From: Tritrichomonas foetus
Taxonomy: Eukaryota > Parabasalia > Tritrichomonadida > Tritrichomonadidae
Length of the DNA: 64,000 nt
Assembly: GCA_001839685.1 (NCBI GenBank)
Contig: MLAK01001260.1
Span: 44,626-108,625 of the forward strand
Direction: 5' to 3'
The notes beneath the pieces were generated by a model. It had not been told where the DNA came from. It did no database searches and saw only the letters and a list, made by a program, of their open reading frames with translations. The translations under genes were made by a program, and so were the position numbers. This document shows, one piece after another, positions 20,540 to 30,800 of this stretch; positions within the stretch are counted from its first letter, which is position 1, and every line of letters begins with the position of its first letter.

Positions 20540-20583
20540 AAAAAAAAAATTAATTATACGAAATACATACAATTTAAATAAAT
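20200..20583. other. Convergent spacer with microsatellite
   Basis: About 380 bases between convergent genes. It contains the compound TA/GA/A microsatellite listed separately and nothing else I can recognise. Confidence 0.5.
20480..20549. repeat. Compound (AT)n-(AG)n-(A)n microsatellite
   Basis: An AT-dinucleotide run of about 30 bases passes directly into an AG run of about 25 bases and then about 14 A. It lies between convergent stop codons. Length is likely to vary among strains and may be misassembled. Confidence 0.95.
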
Positions 20584-21822
20584 CTAATACTGGTAACGCT
20601 CTAGTAAAGCAATATAGCTGCCAATAGGGGTAATCAGTTGCTTCACATTAACAACCCGTTTAATTTGGATCACTTTTCCTTCGGTATTTTGTTCACCAGC
20701 ATAAATTTTTCTAAACAAAAAGAATCGAAGATTCAGGATACTTTCAATAAATAAGCCTGTTTCCATGGTAATGATTGAGGTTGAATCTGAGAAATATGAT
20801 GATGAAGTTAATACATAGCCTAATAAAGTAAATAACAAACAGAGAATTGAAGACTTTACAAATGCTCTAGATAAATTGATTTTTGAATGAACGATTGGCT
20901 GCCCTTTCATTTGTTCTAGAATTCGAGATGAAATAATTAATGAGATTACATTTAATTTTAAGTGCCAAAATAATCCAATACATGTAATGATCAAAACAAA
21001 CATTATTGATTTCACACTATTAATAAAAGGTATTAATATCAAACATACTGTGAGTAAGGAACTTGAACAAATAATTTCAAAATGATCTTGAATTGTAAAC
21101 CTGTTTCGATAAATGCAAATTCCAGCACCAGCATAAGTAATCACCGAAACAAGAAGAGAATAATTTAAAAAGTCACAAACATGAACAACAATTTCTTTCC
21201 AAAATGGTGGACTTTCTGTCACTCGTTTAGTGATCCATAAGTCAAGAAGAAATTTCAATGAAATCATTTTGAATATAGGTTGAATACAAAATAAAGTGTG
21301 GATTGGAATTCGAAATGAAGTATGTGAGAGGCCGTTGGCAAGCCAGACAAGGAAAACTATCATATAAAGAAAAAGCAAGAAGATATGAATCATTGGACAG
21401 ATTTCATCTCTTGTATCAAGTAAAGAATCTTGATTTTTAAATTGATAAAAAATGTCAAATTTTGAATTCAATGATTTTTCACAATTTATTATAATTGGAG
21501 TATAGAATCCTGCATGAGTTACGTTTCCTTCCCAAATAAATTCAGACTTTTTGACTAATGGTGAAATTTGTTGATTGGAATCATATTCGAAATAATTATT
21601 TTTTGAATTACAGATGTTTTCTAATTGTGGAAGTTTTCGAGAATTGAAGTTCTTTATTAGGAATATTTTGATTTCCTTTAAATTTGTGTTGTTGATGGAA
21701 AAATTGTATGAGGAATTATCTGAAAACCCGAAGCGATGAAGTTTAATTATTCGATCGACTGAGTTGAAGCGCATTGATTGGACGTAGGAATGTGAGAGAA
21801 TCTGAAACACCCAAAACAACAT
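20584..21822 (-). CDS. GOST-like seven-transmembrane protein
   Basis: The protein has 412 residues from the ATG at 21822; the frame runs one codon further to a TTG. A short hydrophobic N-terminus (MLFWVFQILS) can act as a signal peptide. It is followed by a lumenal domain of about 130 residues with NSS, NNT and NVT glycosylation sites and Cys residues. From about residue 145 there are roughly seven hydrophobic segments, beginning IHIFLLFLYMIVFLVWLANG, and then a short basic C-terminal tail. A beta-rich lumenal domain followed by seven TM segments is the layout of the GOST family (GPR107/108, TMEM87, GPR180), Golgi and secretory-pathway membrane proteins. Sequence identity is too low for a subfamily call; an unrelated 7-TM protein is possible. 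Confidence 0.55.
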   Translation of the reverse strand: MLFWVFQILSHSYVQSMRFNSVDRIIKLHRFGFSDNSSYNFSINNTNLKEIKIFLIKNFNSRKLPQLENICNSKNNYFEYDSNQQISPLVKKSEFIWEGNVTHAGFYTPIIINCEKSLNSKFDIFYQFKNQDSLLDTRDEICPMIHIFLLFLYMIVFLVWLANGLSHTSFRIPIHTLFCIQPIFKMISLKFLLDLWITKRVTESPPFWKEIVVHVCDFLNYSLLVSVITYAGAGICIYRNRFTIQDHFEIICSSSLLTVCLILIPFINSVKSIMFVLIITCIGLFWHLKLNVISLIISSRILEQMKGQPIVHSKINLSRAFVKSSILCLLFTLLGYVLTSSSYFSDSTSIITMETGLFIESILNLRFFLFRKIYAGEQNTEGKVIQIKRVVNVKQLITPIGSYIALLERYQY

Positions 21823-22107
21823 CAATTGATGATCAATTTTCCAATTTTGGATTTAGGATTTTCACTTTTTGAATAATATATCAAATCATTTTCGTAAAAA
21901 TTGATATAATTTAGCATGATTTTATAGAAAAATGAGACAATTCTATTGAAAGATTTTGATTTTATAGAATTGTCAAACTTTTTCATTACATAAAATTATT
22001 TTTCTTTGAAAAAAAAAACAGATAAAACTTTTCCAAACTTGGCAGTAAATAAAATTGGAGACTGAATTAAATGTAGTTATTAATAATATAAACAAAACGT
22101 TTGGGAT

Positions 22108-22126
22108 CTGTATCAACTTGATACAG
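22108..22126. repeat. Near-perfect 19-bp palindrome
   Basis: CTGTATCAA-C-TTGATACAG is a 9-base arm with one central base, just outside the left arm of the larger inverted repeat. It could be a dimeric protein-binding site or part of a folded RNA. Confidence 0.8.
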
Positions 22127-22143
22127 TTAGTGACCGGACCAGA

Positions 22144-22287
22144 CCAGAGTTTCGCGTATAATGATGGATAAATTAATTTTCTTTGAAAATATAAATTTTT
22201 CTTAAGAAATGTTTCAATGCTGGTGAACTTTTTCCAATAGATTTTCAACGATGTCTCAATTTATCCATCATTTTCTGGAAACTCTGG
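22144..22287. repeat. Imperfect inverted repeat, foldback element or hairpin RNA
   Basis: The left arm 22144-22174 pairs with the right arm 22258-22287. ATGATGGATAAATT (22161-22174) is the exact reverse complement of 22258-22271, and CCAGAGTTTC (22144-22153) of 22278-22287, with a mismatched segment of 6-7 bases between. The loop is about 83 bases. Weaker pairing continues outward. No transposase or target-site duplication is evident, so origin is open. Confidence 0.75.
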
Positions 22288-22912
22288 ATCGGACAGTTAG
22301 TAGCGGTCATTGACCTGTTAACAGCGCTAGTGTATCGCTAGATACTACCAGGCTGTGATTGAATGAATTTTATATGAATGAAAAATTATTTAGGTTATTC
22401 ATCATCATAATTTTTATTTGTGTCAGTTTGATGACAATAGATATGTTTTTTCAATGAAATCTAGATTTTAAGTTGAAAATAAAATTGGCAAGCAATTCGT
22501 AATAAAAAAAGTCATCGTTGGGGTAGAAATCAAACATATTCATTTTTCAGGAGAATTCGTTGAACTTTTTGATCTCCTATATAATCCCACGAATCTTTAT
22601 ATTATACTAGATGATGTTGTTTAATCACAAAAATCTACGTGTCTGTATTAAGTACTCTTTTTAGCTAGTTCTAAATTCATAAGGCTCCTGATAATGGTCT
22701 TCTTTTTCCCCAATTTTAGATCGGTCAAAATACTTTGCTTTATATCAGAAAAGAAAAAAGAAAATGCTACTGAAAAGAAATAAATATATATTTATTCAGC
22801 AAGATTTTGAACACCACTTTCCTTGCAACACTTGGAATCACACCTGATTAACTTTTTATTGAATGAAAAATAATAATAGAAAATTGTATTTTTGATTTTC
22901 AATTTCGCGAAA

Positions 22913-25615
22913 TTAAGCATTCTTATTTTGTTCCTTATTCTTAGCTTGTTCCTTAGAATTATTGTTGTTATTTTCAGCAGCACGTTCAGCAGCTTCTCTT
23001 TCAGCTTCTTCTTCTTTAAGTCTTTTAGTTTGTTCCTCTTGAATTTTAAGTTGTTTTTCTCTTTCAATTTCTTCGATTTTGAGTTGTTCTTCTTCTTCTT
23101 TCTTCTTCCGAAGTTTCTCTTCGAGTTCAGCGAGGCGTTTCTCTTCTTCTTCTCTTTGTCTCTTCTCTTCTTCCTCTTTAATTTTAGCTTCAAGTCTTTC
23201 TGGATAAGTTTTCATGAATTCTTCATAAGTTGCCTTTTCTTCATCACCCCCTCTTTTGGCTGCCATAGAAAGGAATTTTTTAGCTTTTCTGACATCTTCA
23301 GCTGGCGCTAGTTCTCCAGTATTGTAGAACTGTCCAGCGAGTTTCATGGATTCAAAGTCTCCATTCTCAGCAGCACCTTCATAATAAAGAGCAGCTTTAT
23401 TGTTTCCGATTTCTCTAAGTTTGTTTGCAACAATTAATTGGGCTTCAAGAAGCTTCAAATCAGCTGCTTTCTTGAGGTATTCATCAGCAACTTTATTATC
23501 AAGCTTGATGATCTCACCCTTACGTGCCATGAGTGAATATTTCATTGCCAAATCCTTATCACCGCTGTCTGCTGCCATTTTCATGTAGAAAGCGTATTTC
23601 TTTTCATCTTTTGGAACTCCTTCACCATTAAGATACATTTCCATGAGACGGTGCATGGCTGGTATGTAAGGAAGACGTGTAGCAAGAGTTAAATAATGAA
23701 GGGCTGCTTCAACATTTGGATTTGGATACTTTTCACCGATTTTTCCTTCAATTAAAAGTTTGGAAATTGTCATCATCGCTTCAGGAAGGCGTTCTGCGGC
23801 GAGTTTCATGAAGTGATAAGCAAGGACAAGGTGATCTTCACGAGATTCATCTTCGAAGAAATGCATGGCTAATTTGAATTGTTTTTCTGGGCCACCATTT
23901 TTCTTTTGTGTTTCTTTTGCCTCAACAAATGGTTTATCTTCCTTAACTTTTTGAGGCTTTGGTTGCTTTGGTTCAGTTGGCTTTTGTTGTTCGACTGGCT
24001 TTGGTTGCTCTGGTGCTTGCGCTGCTGCTCCTGGAGTTGAAGTAGATGTTGTAAGGAGTGGATTAGCTGGCTGTTCTTGGGCAACATTATATGTTTTGCC
24101 GCCGCGATTATTATTTCCACCTCTTCCGCCTCTTCCACGGTTATTATTAAAATTGCTATCTTCTGGTTCATTGTTGTAGCCACCACGGCCGCCTCTTCCA
24201 CGACCACGGCCTCTGCCACCTCTTCCTCCTGCATTTTCTTGTCGATAGTCATCATCATTATCAGCCTCGTTGCTGTAACCGCCACGACCACCTCTGTTTC
24301 CACCACGGCCTCCTCTTCCGCCTCTGTTGTTTCCACGGGGTGATTCATCGTCCATATCTGTGTGGCCACCACGACCGCCTCTTCCACATCTGTTTCCACC
24401 ACGGCCTCCTCTTCCGCCGCGTCCAGCATTTTCTGGTGGTGTTTCCTTCTTTGGCATTTTGTCCCAAATATTCTTCGCTTCAACACAGCCGTTTTTAGCA
24501 GCAAGTTCAAGATATTTCAGGGCTTCTTGCATGTTCTGTGGCCCACCTTGTCCGTGTTTACACATTGTTGCATAGTGGAACATTGCGTCAGCTGAGCCTT
24601 TAAGTGCAGCTTGTCTTAAAACATTCAAAGCTTCAGCATCATTTCGTTGAACACCAATTCCATTGTGAATCATGTATCCAACGCGCGCAAGAGCGTCGAT
24701 GTTATTCATGTCTGCGCACTTCTTTACATAAGTGTAGGCATCTTTTGGATTGACTTTTTCAATCATACGTGCATATTGGAGCATGGCATATTGTTGATTC
24801 ATATCGGCTGCTTTTCTCATCATTGGCAAGGCTTCTTGGAAATTTCCTTGTTTTTCATAAAGCAAAGCAAGTGATGACATGGCGGTTGTATTTCCCTGTG
24901 CAATAGAAAGTTTGTAATATTTAATTGCTTCATTTTCATCTTTCTCTTTCATTCCATATCCATTTTCATACATTCGAGCAAGGAAGCATTGGCCTTGCGA
25001 GTTTCCGTGCTCTGCTGAAATCCTGTACATTCGAATAGCACCACGGACGTCACGTGGTGTGCCTTTTCCTTTTTCGAGTAAATTGCCATAATTTGCTTGG
25101 GCTAAAGCGTTTCCGTTATCGGCAGCCATTTTATAATAACGAGCTGCTTCACTGAATCTGTCTTTTCCTGCGTTTTTGTTCTTTTCGAGTAATTGACCAT
25201 ATTGGCATTGAGCGTCTGGAATTCCATTATCGGCGGCAAATTTGAAATATTTTGAAGCGTTCTTCATGTCTTTATTTTTCTGATAAATTTTGGCCAGATT
25301 GCAGGCTGCTTCGGGAATGCCCTCATCAGCGGCGAATTTATAATACTTCTGAGCAGCTTTTATGTCGCGCCTGCATCCAAGACCACTGTCTAAGCATCGC
25401 CCGTAATTGTATGATCCGACAAGGTGCTTGTTGTCGGCTGATTGCTTATAATATTTTGCAGCTTCTTCTAAATTTTTTCCTACACCTTTGCCATATTCGT
25501 ATATGGTTCCGAGCTCATTTTGCGCATCGGAATCTCCATTATTAGCTTTGTTGGTAAGATCTGAAACTGACATAGATTTGGTCGAAGACTTATAAACTAT
25601 TGAATTTTGAGGCAT
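22913..25615 (-). CDS. Sel1-repeat protein with RGG insert and coiled-coil tail
   Basis: The protein has 900 residues. Residues about 20-395 are tandem Sel1-like repeats (A-x-x-LG-x-x-Y-x-x-G type, about 36 residues each), a solenoid that scaffolds protein complexes. Residues 395-508 are Gly/Arg-rich with many RGG/GRGG units and acidic interruptions, a type of sequence that binds RNA and is commonly arginine-methylated. After a Pro/Gln/Lys linker, Sel1 repeats resume (about 575-780). The last 100 residues are a highly charged Glu/Lys/Arg helix, probably a coiled coil. The protein has no signal peptide, so a cytosolic or nuclear RNA-associated scaffold is the natural reading. Sel1 proteins are abundant in trichomonads, but an RGG domain inside one is unusual. 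TCA sits directly before the ATG. Confidence 0.85.
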   Translation of the reverse strand: MPQNSIVYKSSTKSMSVSDLTNKANNGDSDAQNELGTIYEYGKGVGKNLEEAAKYYKQSADNKHLVGSYNYGRCLDSGLGCRRDIKAAQKYYKFAADEGIPEAACNLAKIYQKNKDMKNASKYFKFAADNGIPDAQCQYGQLLEKNKNAGKDRFSEAARYYKMAADNGNALAQANYGNLLEKGKGTPRDVRGAIRMYRISAEHGNSQGQCFLARMYENGYGMKEKDENEAIKYYKLSIAQGNTTAMSSLALLYEKQGNFQEALPMMRKAADMNQQYAMLQYARMIEKVNPKDAYTYVKKCADMNNIDALARVGYMIHNGIGVQRNDAEALNVLRQAALKGSADAMFHYATMCKHGQGGPQNMQEALKYLELAAKNGCVEAKNIWDKMPKKETPPENAGRGGRGGRGGNRCGRGGRGGHTDMDDESPRGNNRGGRGGRGGNRGGRGGYSNEADNDDDYRQENAGGRGGRGRGRGRGGRGGYNNEPEDSNFNNNRGRGGRGGNNNRGGKTYNVAQEQPANPLLTTSTSTPGAAAQAPEQPKPVEQQKPTEPKQPKPQKVKEDKPFVEAKETQKKNGGPEKQFKLAMHFFEDESREDHLVLAYHFMKLAAERLPEAMMTISKLLIEGKIGEKYPNPNVEAALHYLTLATRLPYIPAMHRLMEMYLNGEGVPKDEKKYAFYMKMAADSGDKDLAMKYSLMARKGEIIKLDNKVADEYLKKAADLKLLEAQLIVANKLREIGNNKAALYYEGAAENGDFESMKLAGQFYNTGELAPAEDVRKAKKFLSMAAKRGGDEEKATYEEFMKTYPERLEAKIKEEEEKRQREEEEKRLAELEEKLRKKKEEEEQLKIEEIEREKQLKIQEEQTKRLKEEEAEREAAERAAENNNNNSKEQAKNKEQNKNA

Positions 25616-25979
25616 TGAGAACGTTTATAAAAAAAATATTTTGGATTTTGAAAATTGAAAATCAACTCATCAAGTTTTGTTGATTAAAATAATCATTTAG
25701 TATACAGTGATAAAAGCCTATTTAACAATTCATAATACAAATAAATAACTAATTTCCTTTATGTATATCTTTCGTAAGTGAAAATGTAAAACTTTGACAG
25801 TGATATTATCATTAATAGGTTTTCCATGAATCAAGTATATAGAAATTGACCTCAGTTAATGGTGAATTAATTCATGGTTTATGTGCGCAAAAAATACAAA
25901 AAGACGAATGATTAATCCACGTTTATTCATAATGATTATGTTTGCTTTTATATTTACAAAGTTTTTTTTCCTCATGTTA
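25616..25979. other. Spacer between two minus-strand genes
   Basis: About 364 bases holding the leader of the Sel1-RGG gene and the 3' end of the kelch gene. I see no ORF or repeat of note. Confidence 0.5.
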
Positions 25980-27218
25980 TTACATTTGAGATTGGAACTC
26001 CAATGCCTGTGTCATATCTTCGCGCAAGTGGCAGAAGTTCAAAGCTTCATCACCAATCCTCAGAAAACCAGTCGGTACAAAATCGTGGAAAGGAAATCCG
26101 AGGAAAATAGAAATTTCACGTGTCCGAGAATTGTACATCACTGAATTAGAGTGCATCAAAGGGATTTTGAAGAGACCATCACTAGTGATTTTTCCTTGAG
26201 TCATTGTTGATTGATAAACATCAGGAATGACGAAGAAAATAAACCACCAAGTAGTGTTGAGATAGCAAGCATAAACTAAACTCTGATGTTCTCCACCGAA
26301 ATAAAAAATATAATCACCAATACAGATCATATCACAAAACTTGTTCTTTCTATTGGGTCCAGAGCCTTTCCATTCTGCCGAAAGACTAACTGTTTCAGTT
26401 TCCATATTTATTACAATAAAGCTCCTCTTTTCAGTGTCTTCTGGAATTGCATATATTTTATTACCATAAGTGCAGAATGGATCATTAATACTATGTTGGA
26501 AACCTTTCGGAATACACCTCCATTGTAGGTGTTCAATATCTAAAATGAACAAACCTTGGCTTCCACCATAGACACAAACTTTTTTCCCATAAATTGCCAT
26601 TGGTGCTTTAACCATTGGTGGCGGACGTTGTCCCATTGTGTCAACAAATGCAACTGTGCCATCATCAAGATTAACAGTAATCAGATCATTATATAATTTA
26701 TTGGAATCACCACCACCGAAAATAACGAGGAGTCTTCCCATCATAGCTGCAGAGGATCCGTACCTAGGTGGAATGGCTGTTTTTGTTTCAACAGGGGTCC
26801 ATGAATTTGTTATATTATTGAATTGCCAAATATCATTGATTAAATTTCCGTTATGACTTTTGCCTAATCCAACATAACAAATATCATCATTATAACGAGC
26901 TGTAAAATGGTCGGTTCTGTGAAATGGCATGGCTCTACCCGTTGGTAATTTCGATAGCCAATATCCATTGTAAGGCATTTTTGTGAGATCGCTTTGAACA
27001 TCAACTTTACTGCTTTGCCATATCTGTCTTATTGATTTCGGATCAGCAGCTACTTTTGCATCGAATTCGTCATCGTTGTCGTCATCATCACCAAAAAGAT
27101 CGTTTCCTACATCTTCCATATGTTTATATTTGGTTTGTTGGAAATCACGATGTTCAATATCTTCTCCTGTGACATCTGGAGCATTAGCAAGCTGTTCCCT
27201 GCTGTTTTCGTTCCCCAT
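25980..27218 (-). CDS. Kelch-repeat protein, probably N-myristoylated
   Basis: The protein has 412 residues from the ATG at 27218 (MGNENSREQ). An in-frame ATG at 27245 would add 9 residues. I prefer the inner start because an initiator-like TCATC lies between the two and because MGNENS is a good N-myristoylation signal (G2, S6). Residues about 35-60 are acidic (GDDDDNDDEFD). Residues about 95-330 carry kelch repeats with YGSSAAMMGRLLVIFGG, KAPMAIYGKKVCVYGG and DYIFYFGG blades, followed by degenerate blades. Kelch propellers bind partner proteins, and many trichomonad kelch proteins lack other domains. If myristoylated it would sit on a membrane. The partner is unknown. Confidence 0.82.
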   Translation of the reverse strand: MGNENSREQLANAPDVTGEDIEHRDFQQTKYKHMEDVGNDLFGDDDDNDDEFDAKVAADPKSIRQIWQSSKVDVQSDLTKMPYNGYWLSKLPTGRAMPFHRTDHFTARYNDDICYVGLGKSHNGNLINDIWQFNNITNSWTPVETKTAIPPRYGSSAAMMGRLLVIFGGGDSNKLYNDLITVNLDDGTVAFVDTMGQRPPPMVKAPMAIYGKKVCVYGGSQGLFILDIEHLQWRCIPKGFQHSINDPFCTYGNKIYAIPEDTEKRSFIVINMETETVSLSAEWKGSGPNRKNKFCDMICIGDYIFYFGGEHQSLVYACYLNTTWWFIFFVIPDVYQSTMTQGKITSDGLFKIPLMHSNSVMYNSRTREISIFLGFPFHDFVPTGFLRIGDEALNFCHLREDMTQALEFQSQM

Positions 27219-27231
27219 TAAATTTATTTGA

Positions 27232-27236
27232 GATGA
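27232..27236 (-). promoter_or_regulatory. Initiator-like TCATC
   Basis: On the minus strand TCATC lies about 14 bases before the ATG at 27218 and downstream of the alternative ATG at 27245. If it is the transcription start, only the inner ATG can be used, giving the myristoylation-competent protein. Confidence 0.35.
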
Positions 27237-27245
27237 ATTTTTCAT

Positions 27246-27818
27246 ATAACATTACATGATGTAAAATCTTCCAGTGGTGATATGACCAAGATTTGACAAT
27301 CGTATAATACATGTGAAAGAAAACACTCTCAAACTAGGGAATATAAAAAGTAGAGATGTACAAAATCATTTTTAGGCGATATTGGAAGACAAAAAAAAGT
27401 GTTAGATAAGATTGAATCAAAAACTGAAATTCCTATTTTTTAGAAAGAAACATTATATCAATGAATAGAAAGTATGAATACATTTGAAAATTACATAATA
27501 CTCAAATTATTATTATTATTTAAATTTATACATTTCTAGAAACAGTTGGTTAATCGTATATCTTCTTTTTAATTTCAAATTCATTTCATTTATAGTTTGG
27601 GCTATACCGTGGTTATTTCTGAACAGAATTTCGATATATCGAATTGAACGATTGTATTTGTTTGTGACATGTTAATCGGAGAAATGTCACTTCGATGAGA
27701 GATAAATGGATGTGATATAAGTGTATCAGATGTGCCAGGAACATGTCGGATTCGGTTTCCCGGGCTTAATCCAAAAATTCTGTAAAATGAAATTCTAAAC
27801 GGCAACAATGGGAAATTG
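27246..27818. other. Divergent intergenic region
   Basis: About 570 bases between the kelch gene and the large plus-strand gene. The final 220 bases before 27819 are less AT-rich and hold a minus-strand frame (27602-27808) with no supporting signal. A short upstream ORF at 27808-27819 overlaps the next start. Confidence 0.5.
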
Positions 27819-27819
27819 A
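27808..27819 (+). other. Three-codon upstream ORF (M-G-N-stop)
   Basis: ATGGGAAATTGA ends with TGA overlapping the first base of the main ATG (TGATG). If the transcript includes it, translation of the large protein would need leaky scanning or termination-reinitiation. If transcription starts after 27808 it is irrelevant. Confidence 0.45.
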
Positions 27820-30800
27820 TGAATCAAAAAGCTGCGAATATAGCTGAGCGCTTAAGGAAGCTTCATCAACAACGCCTAATTTTAGATGGAGACATACAAA
27901 ATGTTACATCACAGAAAACAAGAAGGAGCGTCACCAGAACAAAAAAATCAAATCTAAATGATGCTCCACAAATTCCGATTTCTACGACAGCAGCAGCAAA
28001 ACCAATTTCAAATGCACAGCCTATTCCATCGACAAGAAATACGACCAAAACTCGAACGACAAAATCCAATCTAACATCGAATGTAACATCTAATGCAGTT
28101 TCGTCAACTCGAACAAGAAAAATTGCTGATTCAAAGAAAGAAATTATCGATGAAGAACCAAAAATTGAAAATAAACCAAAAATTCCAGCCAGAAAAGCAA
28201 TCGCTGATCAACAACCAAATACAAAGCAAACATATTTTTCATATTCTCGCAAAAATATTATTTCTACAGAAGAAAAGGCACAAGCCCCCAAAGTTCAAAC
28301 AAGAGCTTCGAATTTAAATAATAATAATATCACAAATAATGTTTCTACAAAATATTCACAACATAAACAAAAACTGGAAATTAAACCTGAAACTAAACCA
28401 ATTATTGAGCGTAATAATAATATATCACTGACATCAAGAAGACGTACAGAATTAAAAAGAAATGTTGAAGCAGTTCCTTCTTATGAATTTCGACAGAAAA
28501 ATCCTGAACCTACATTAAATGCTAAAATTCGTAATGAAAAAGTCACTGAAGCTTATACAAGAATAAAACCAACAACAATAAATGTTAGTGATTCTGATTC
28601 ATCTGGATCTTCCGATGAATTAATCAAACAAGCAGCAGCTTTTCTTTCACGAGCAAAGAAACCAAGCCCAAATTCCACACTCACATCCAGAGTTGATATT
28701 TCACCATCTCAATCACCAGTTTCATCTCAAAGAAACTTAGCTCCATCATTTAATAATAAAAGTCCATCTCCCCAAAAAGAGTCTTCAAATGCCCCATTTT
28801 CCTGGGGAAATATGCTTAAAGAATCAATTAATGAATCTAAAGTATTAATCAAAAACACCCAAAACAAAAATAAACCAAGCTTTGATAATGACAATGAAAG
28901 TGATAGTATTGTCACTAATTCTACTAAACAGATTAATCCCATTAAAGATCAATCTCCACATAATAATTATCAATATAGCAGTCAATCTAATAAACAAAAT
29001 CCTGTCCAAATTTCAACTCAAAATAGATTTCATGCAAATAATCAAACTAATACAAGTGATAATTCAGAAATTGATTTCATTTTTACTCCTCAAAAAGACC
29101 AACACAATGAAATTGAAAATAAATTTGATGACCATAATGATAATTTGGATGCTGAAAATGAAGAGTCACCATATATTAAACAAATAAAATCTCGAATTCA
29201 TCATTCCAAGCCACCAATTCAAAAACAATCATGGAAAGATTTCTTGCCAGAAGAAAAACTTCAAAAAGAAGAAACTACGAAAGAACCAGTTTTGAAATCC
29301 AAGAAAACAACAGGAATACCTAAATTTGTTCCGAAAAAGAAACAGAGAATGTTTGAATCAAGTGATTCAACTTCAGTTGATGAGTTTTTACGTCTTGAAG
29401 AAACCACTAAAGATAATAACTCAAATGAAGAACAGCCAAAACATGTGAAAAAGTTTGTTTCAACGATTCAAAAGAAAGTAGCAAACATTTTCAATACTGA
29501 TTCCAATGATAAATCACAAAGTTCAGATGTACTGCCAGAATTTGAAGAAGAAAGACATTTTGTTTCAAAATCGAAGATCATTTCTAAAAATCAACCAATT
29601 AACTATGAAAATGAATCGGAATCGATTAATATTTCAGAATCTGAAGATGAAAAACCTTTGCCGCAAGTCAGTGTGGTAAGAAATCCGAATTCTCGATTTT
29701 CTCAATTTATTCAAAAAACCGAATCAAACAGTCCCCAAAATAACCAACTTTCTCGCTTCGCACAATCAACAACCAAACAATTTAATTCACCAAAAAATAG
29801 TGACACCAATAATAATAAAACCAGTAAATTCAGCAATGAAGATGATGAGGATAATAATATTGAAATTATTATGGAAGATTCTAATGTTTCAGCATCAGTT
29901 AAAATAAACAATATATCAAAGTCAACTTCTTCACCGACAGTTTCTTCTAAAACAAATTCTTCATCAAATAATTCATTTTATAATTATAGAAATAGCAATA
30001 ACATTGAAGATGAAGTTGAAGAAATGCCAGGATTTACGATTACAAATAATTCTAAGTCACCTATACAAGCTATTCAAGAATTCCAGGCTTTAAAGCAAAG
30101 TGTTTTAGATTCACTTCAAGAAGATGAAGAAATAACCAAAGCTGCCTTGAAAATTAATCCAAAATCAAATCCAAAACTTAATTCAAATTTATCACCAACA
30201 TCTTTTTCAATATCAAATACTTTCCAAACAAAATCTCCAATTCATACTGAAACTAATCTTACTATTCAAGATGATGACGATGAGAGTGATGGAATCCCAG
30301 TTCCAAAGACAATTCTTCCGAAGCCTGAAACAAAATACACATCATCATTTTTGAATAACAAATTCACACCCTCTACGTCTATTCCAACTTCAATTACAAC
30401 AATTACAAGTAGTGATGATGATGGAAGTGACGATGATATTCCAATATCAAAGAAACCATCACAACAAAAATCAGTTTCTACTCATGACTTTTCGACTAGT
30501 GAAAATGATGATGAAATTTCAATTCCTAAGAAGAAGTCACCTCAATTGGAAAATAAATTTGCATCTAATCTCCTCAATAGCAAATTCAATAATCATATTA
30601 ATAATGCTGGTAGTGATAGTGAAGATGACATTCCAATACCAAAGAAAACAACTCCACATTCAGAAACTAAATTTGACACCGACTTTTTGAATAATAAATT
30701 TACTGATGATAGTGATGATTCAATTCCAGTACCAAAGAAGAAATCACCTCAACCTGAAACTAAATTTGATCAAAATTTATTGAATTCTAGCAGTGATGGT

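Larger units (their letters stand above)
21823..22912. other. Long intergenic region with foldback structure
   Basis: About 1.09 kb with no convincing ORF. A less AT-rich block at 22100-22360 carries the inverted repeat listed separately and several short palindromes (22108-22126, GGTCATTGACC and CTGTTAACAG near 22304-22325). It may be a noncoding RNA gene or a decayed element. The rest is featureless AT-rich DNA. Confidence 0.5.

Noticed and set aside
22285..22345. U2 snRNA-like GTAGTATCT on the minus strand
   Set aside because: The match is only nine bases; the conserved U2 5' end and Sm site are absent.
27602..27808. 68-codon minus-strand ORF upstream of the large acidic gene
   Set aside because: It has no start context or recognisable domain and it overlaps the probable promoter; I consider it chance.
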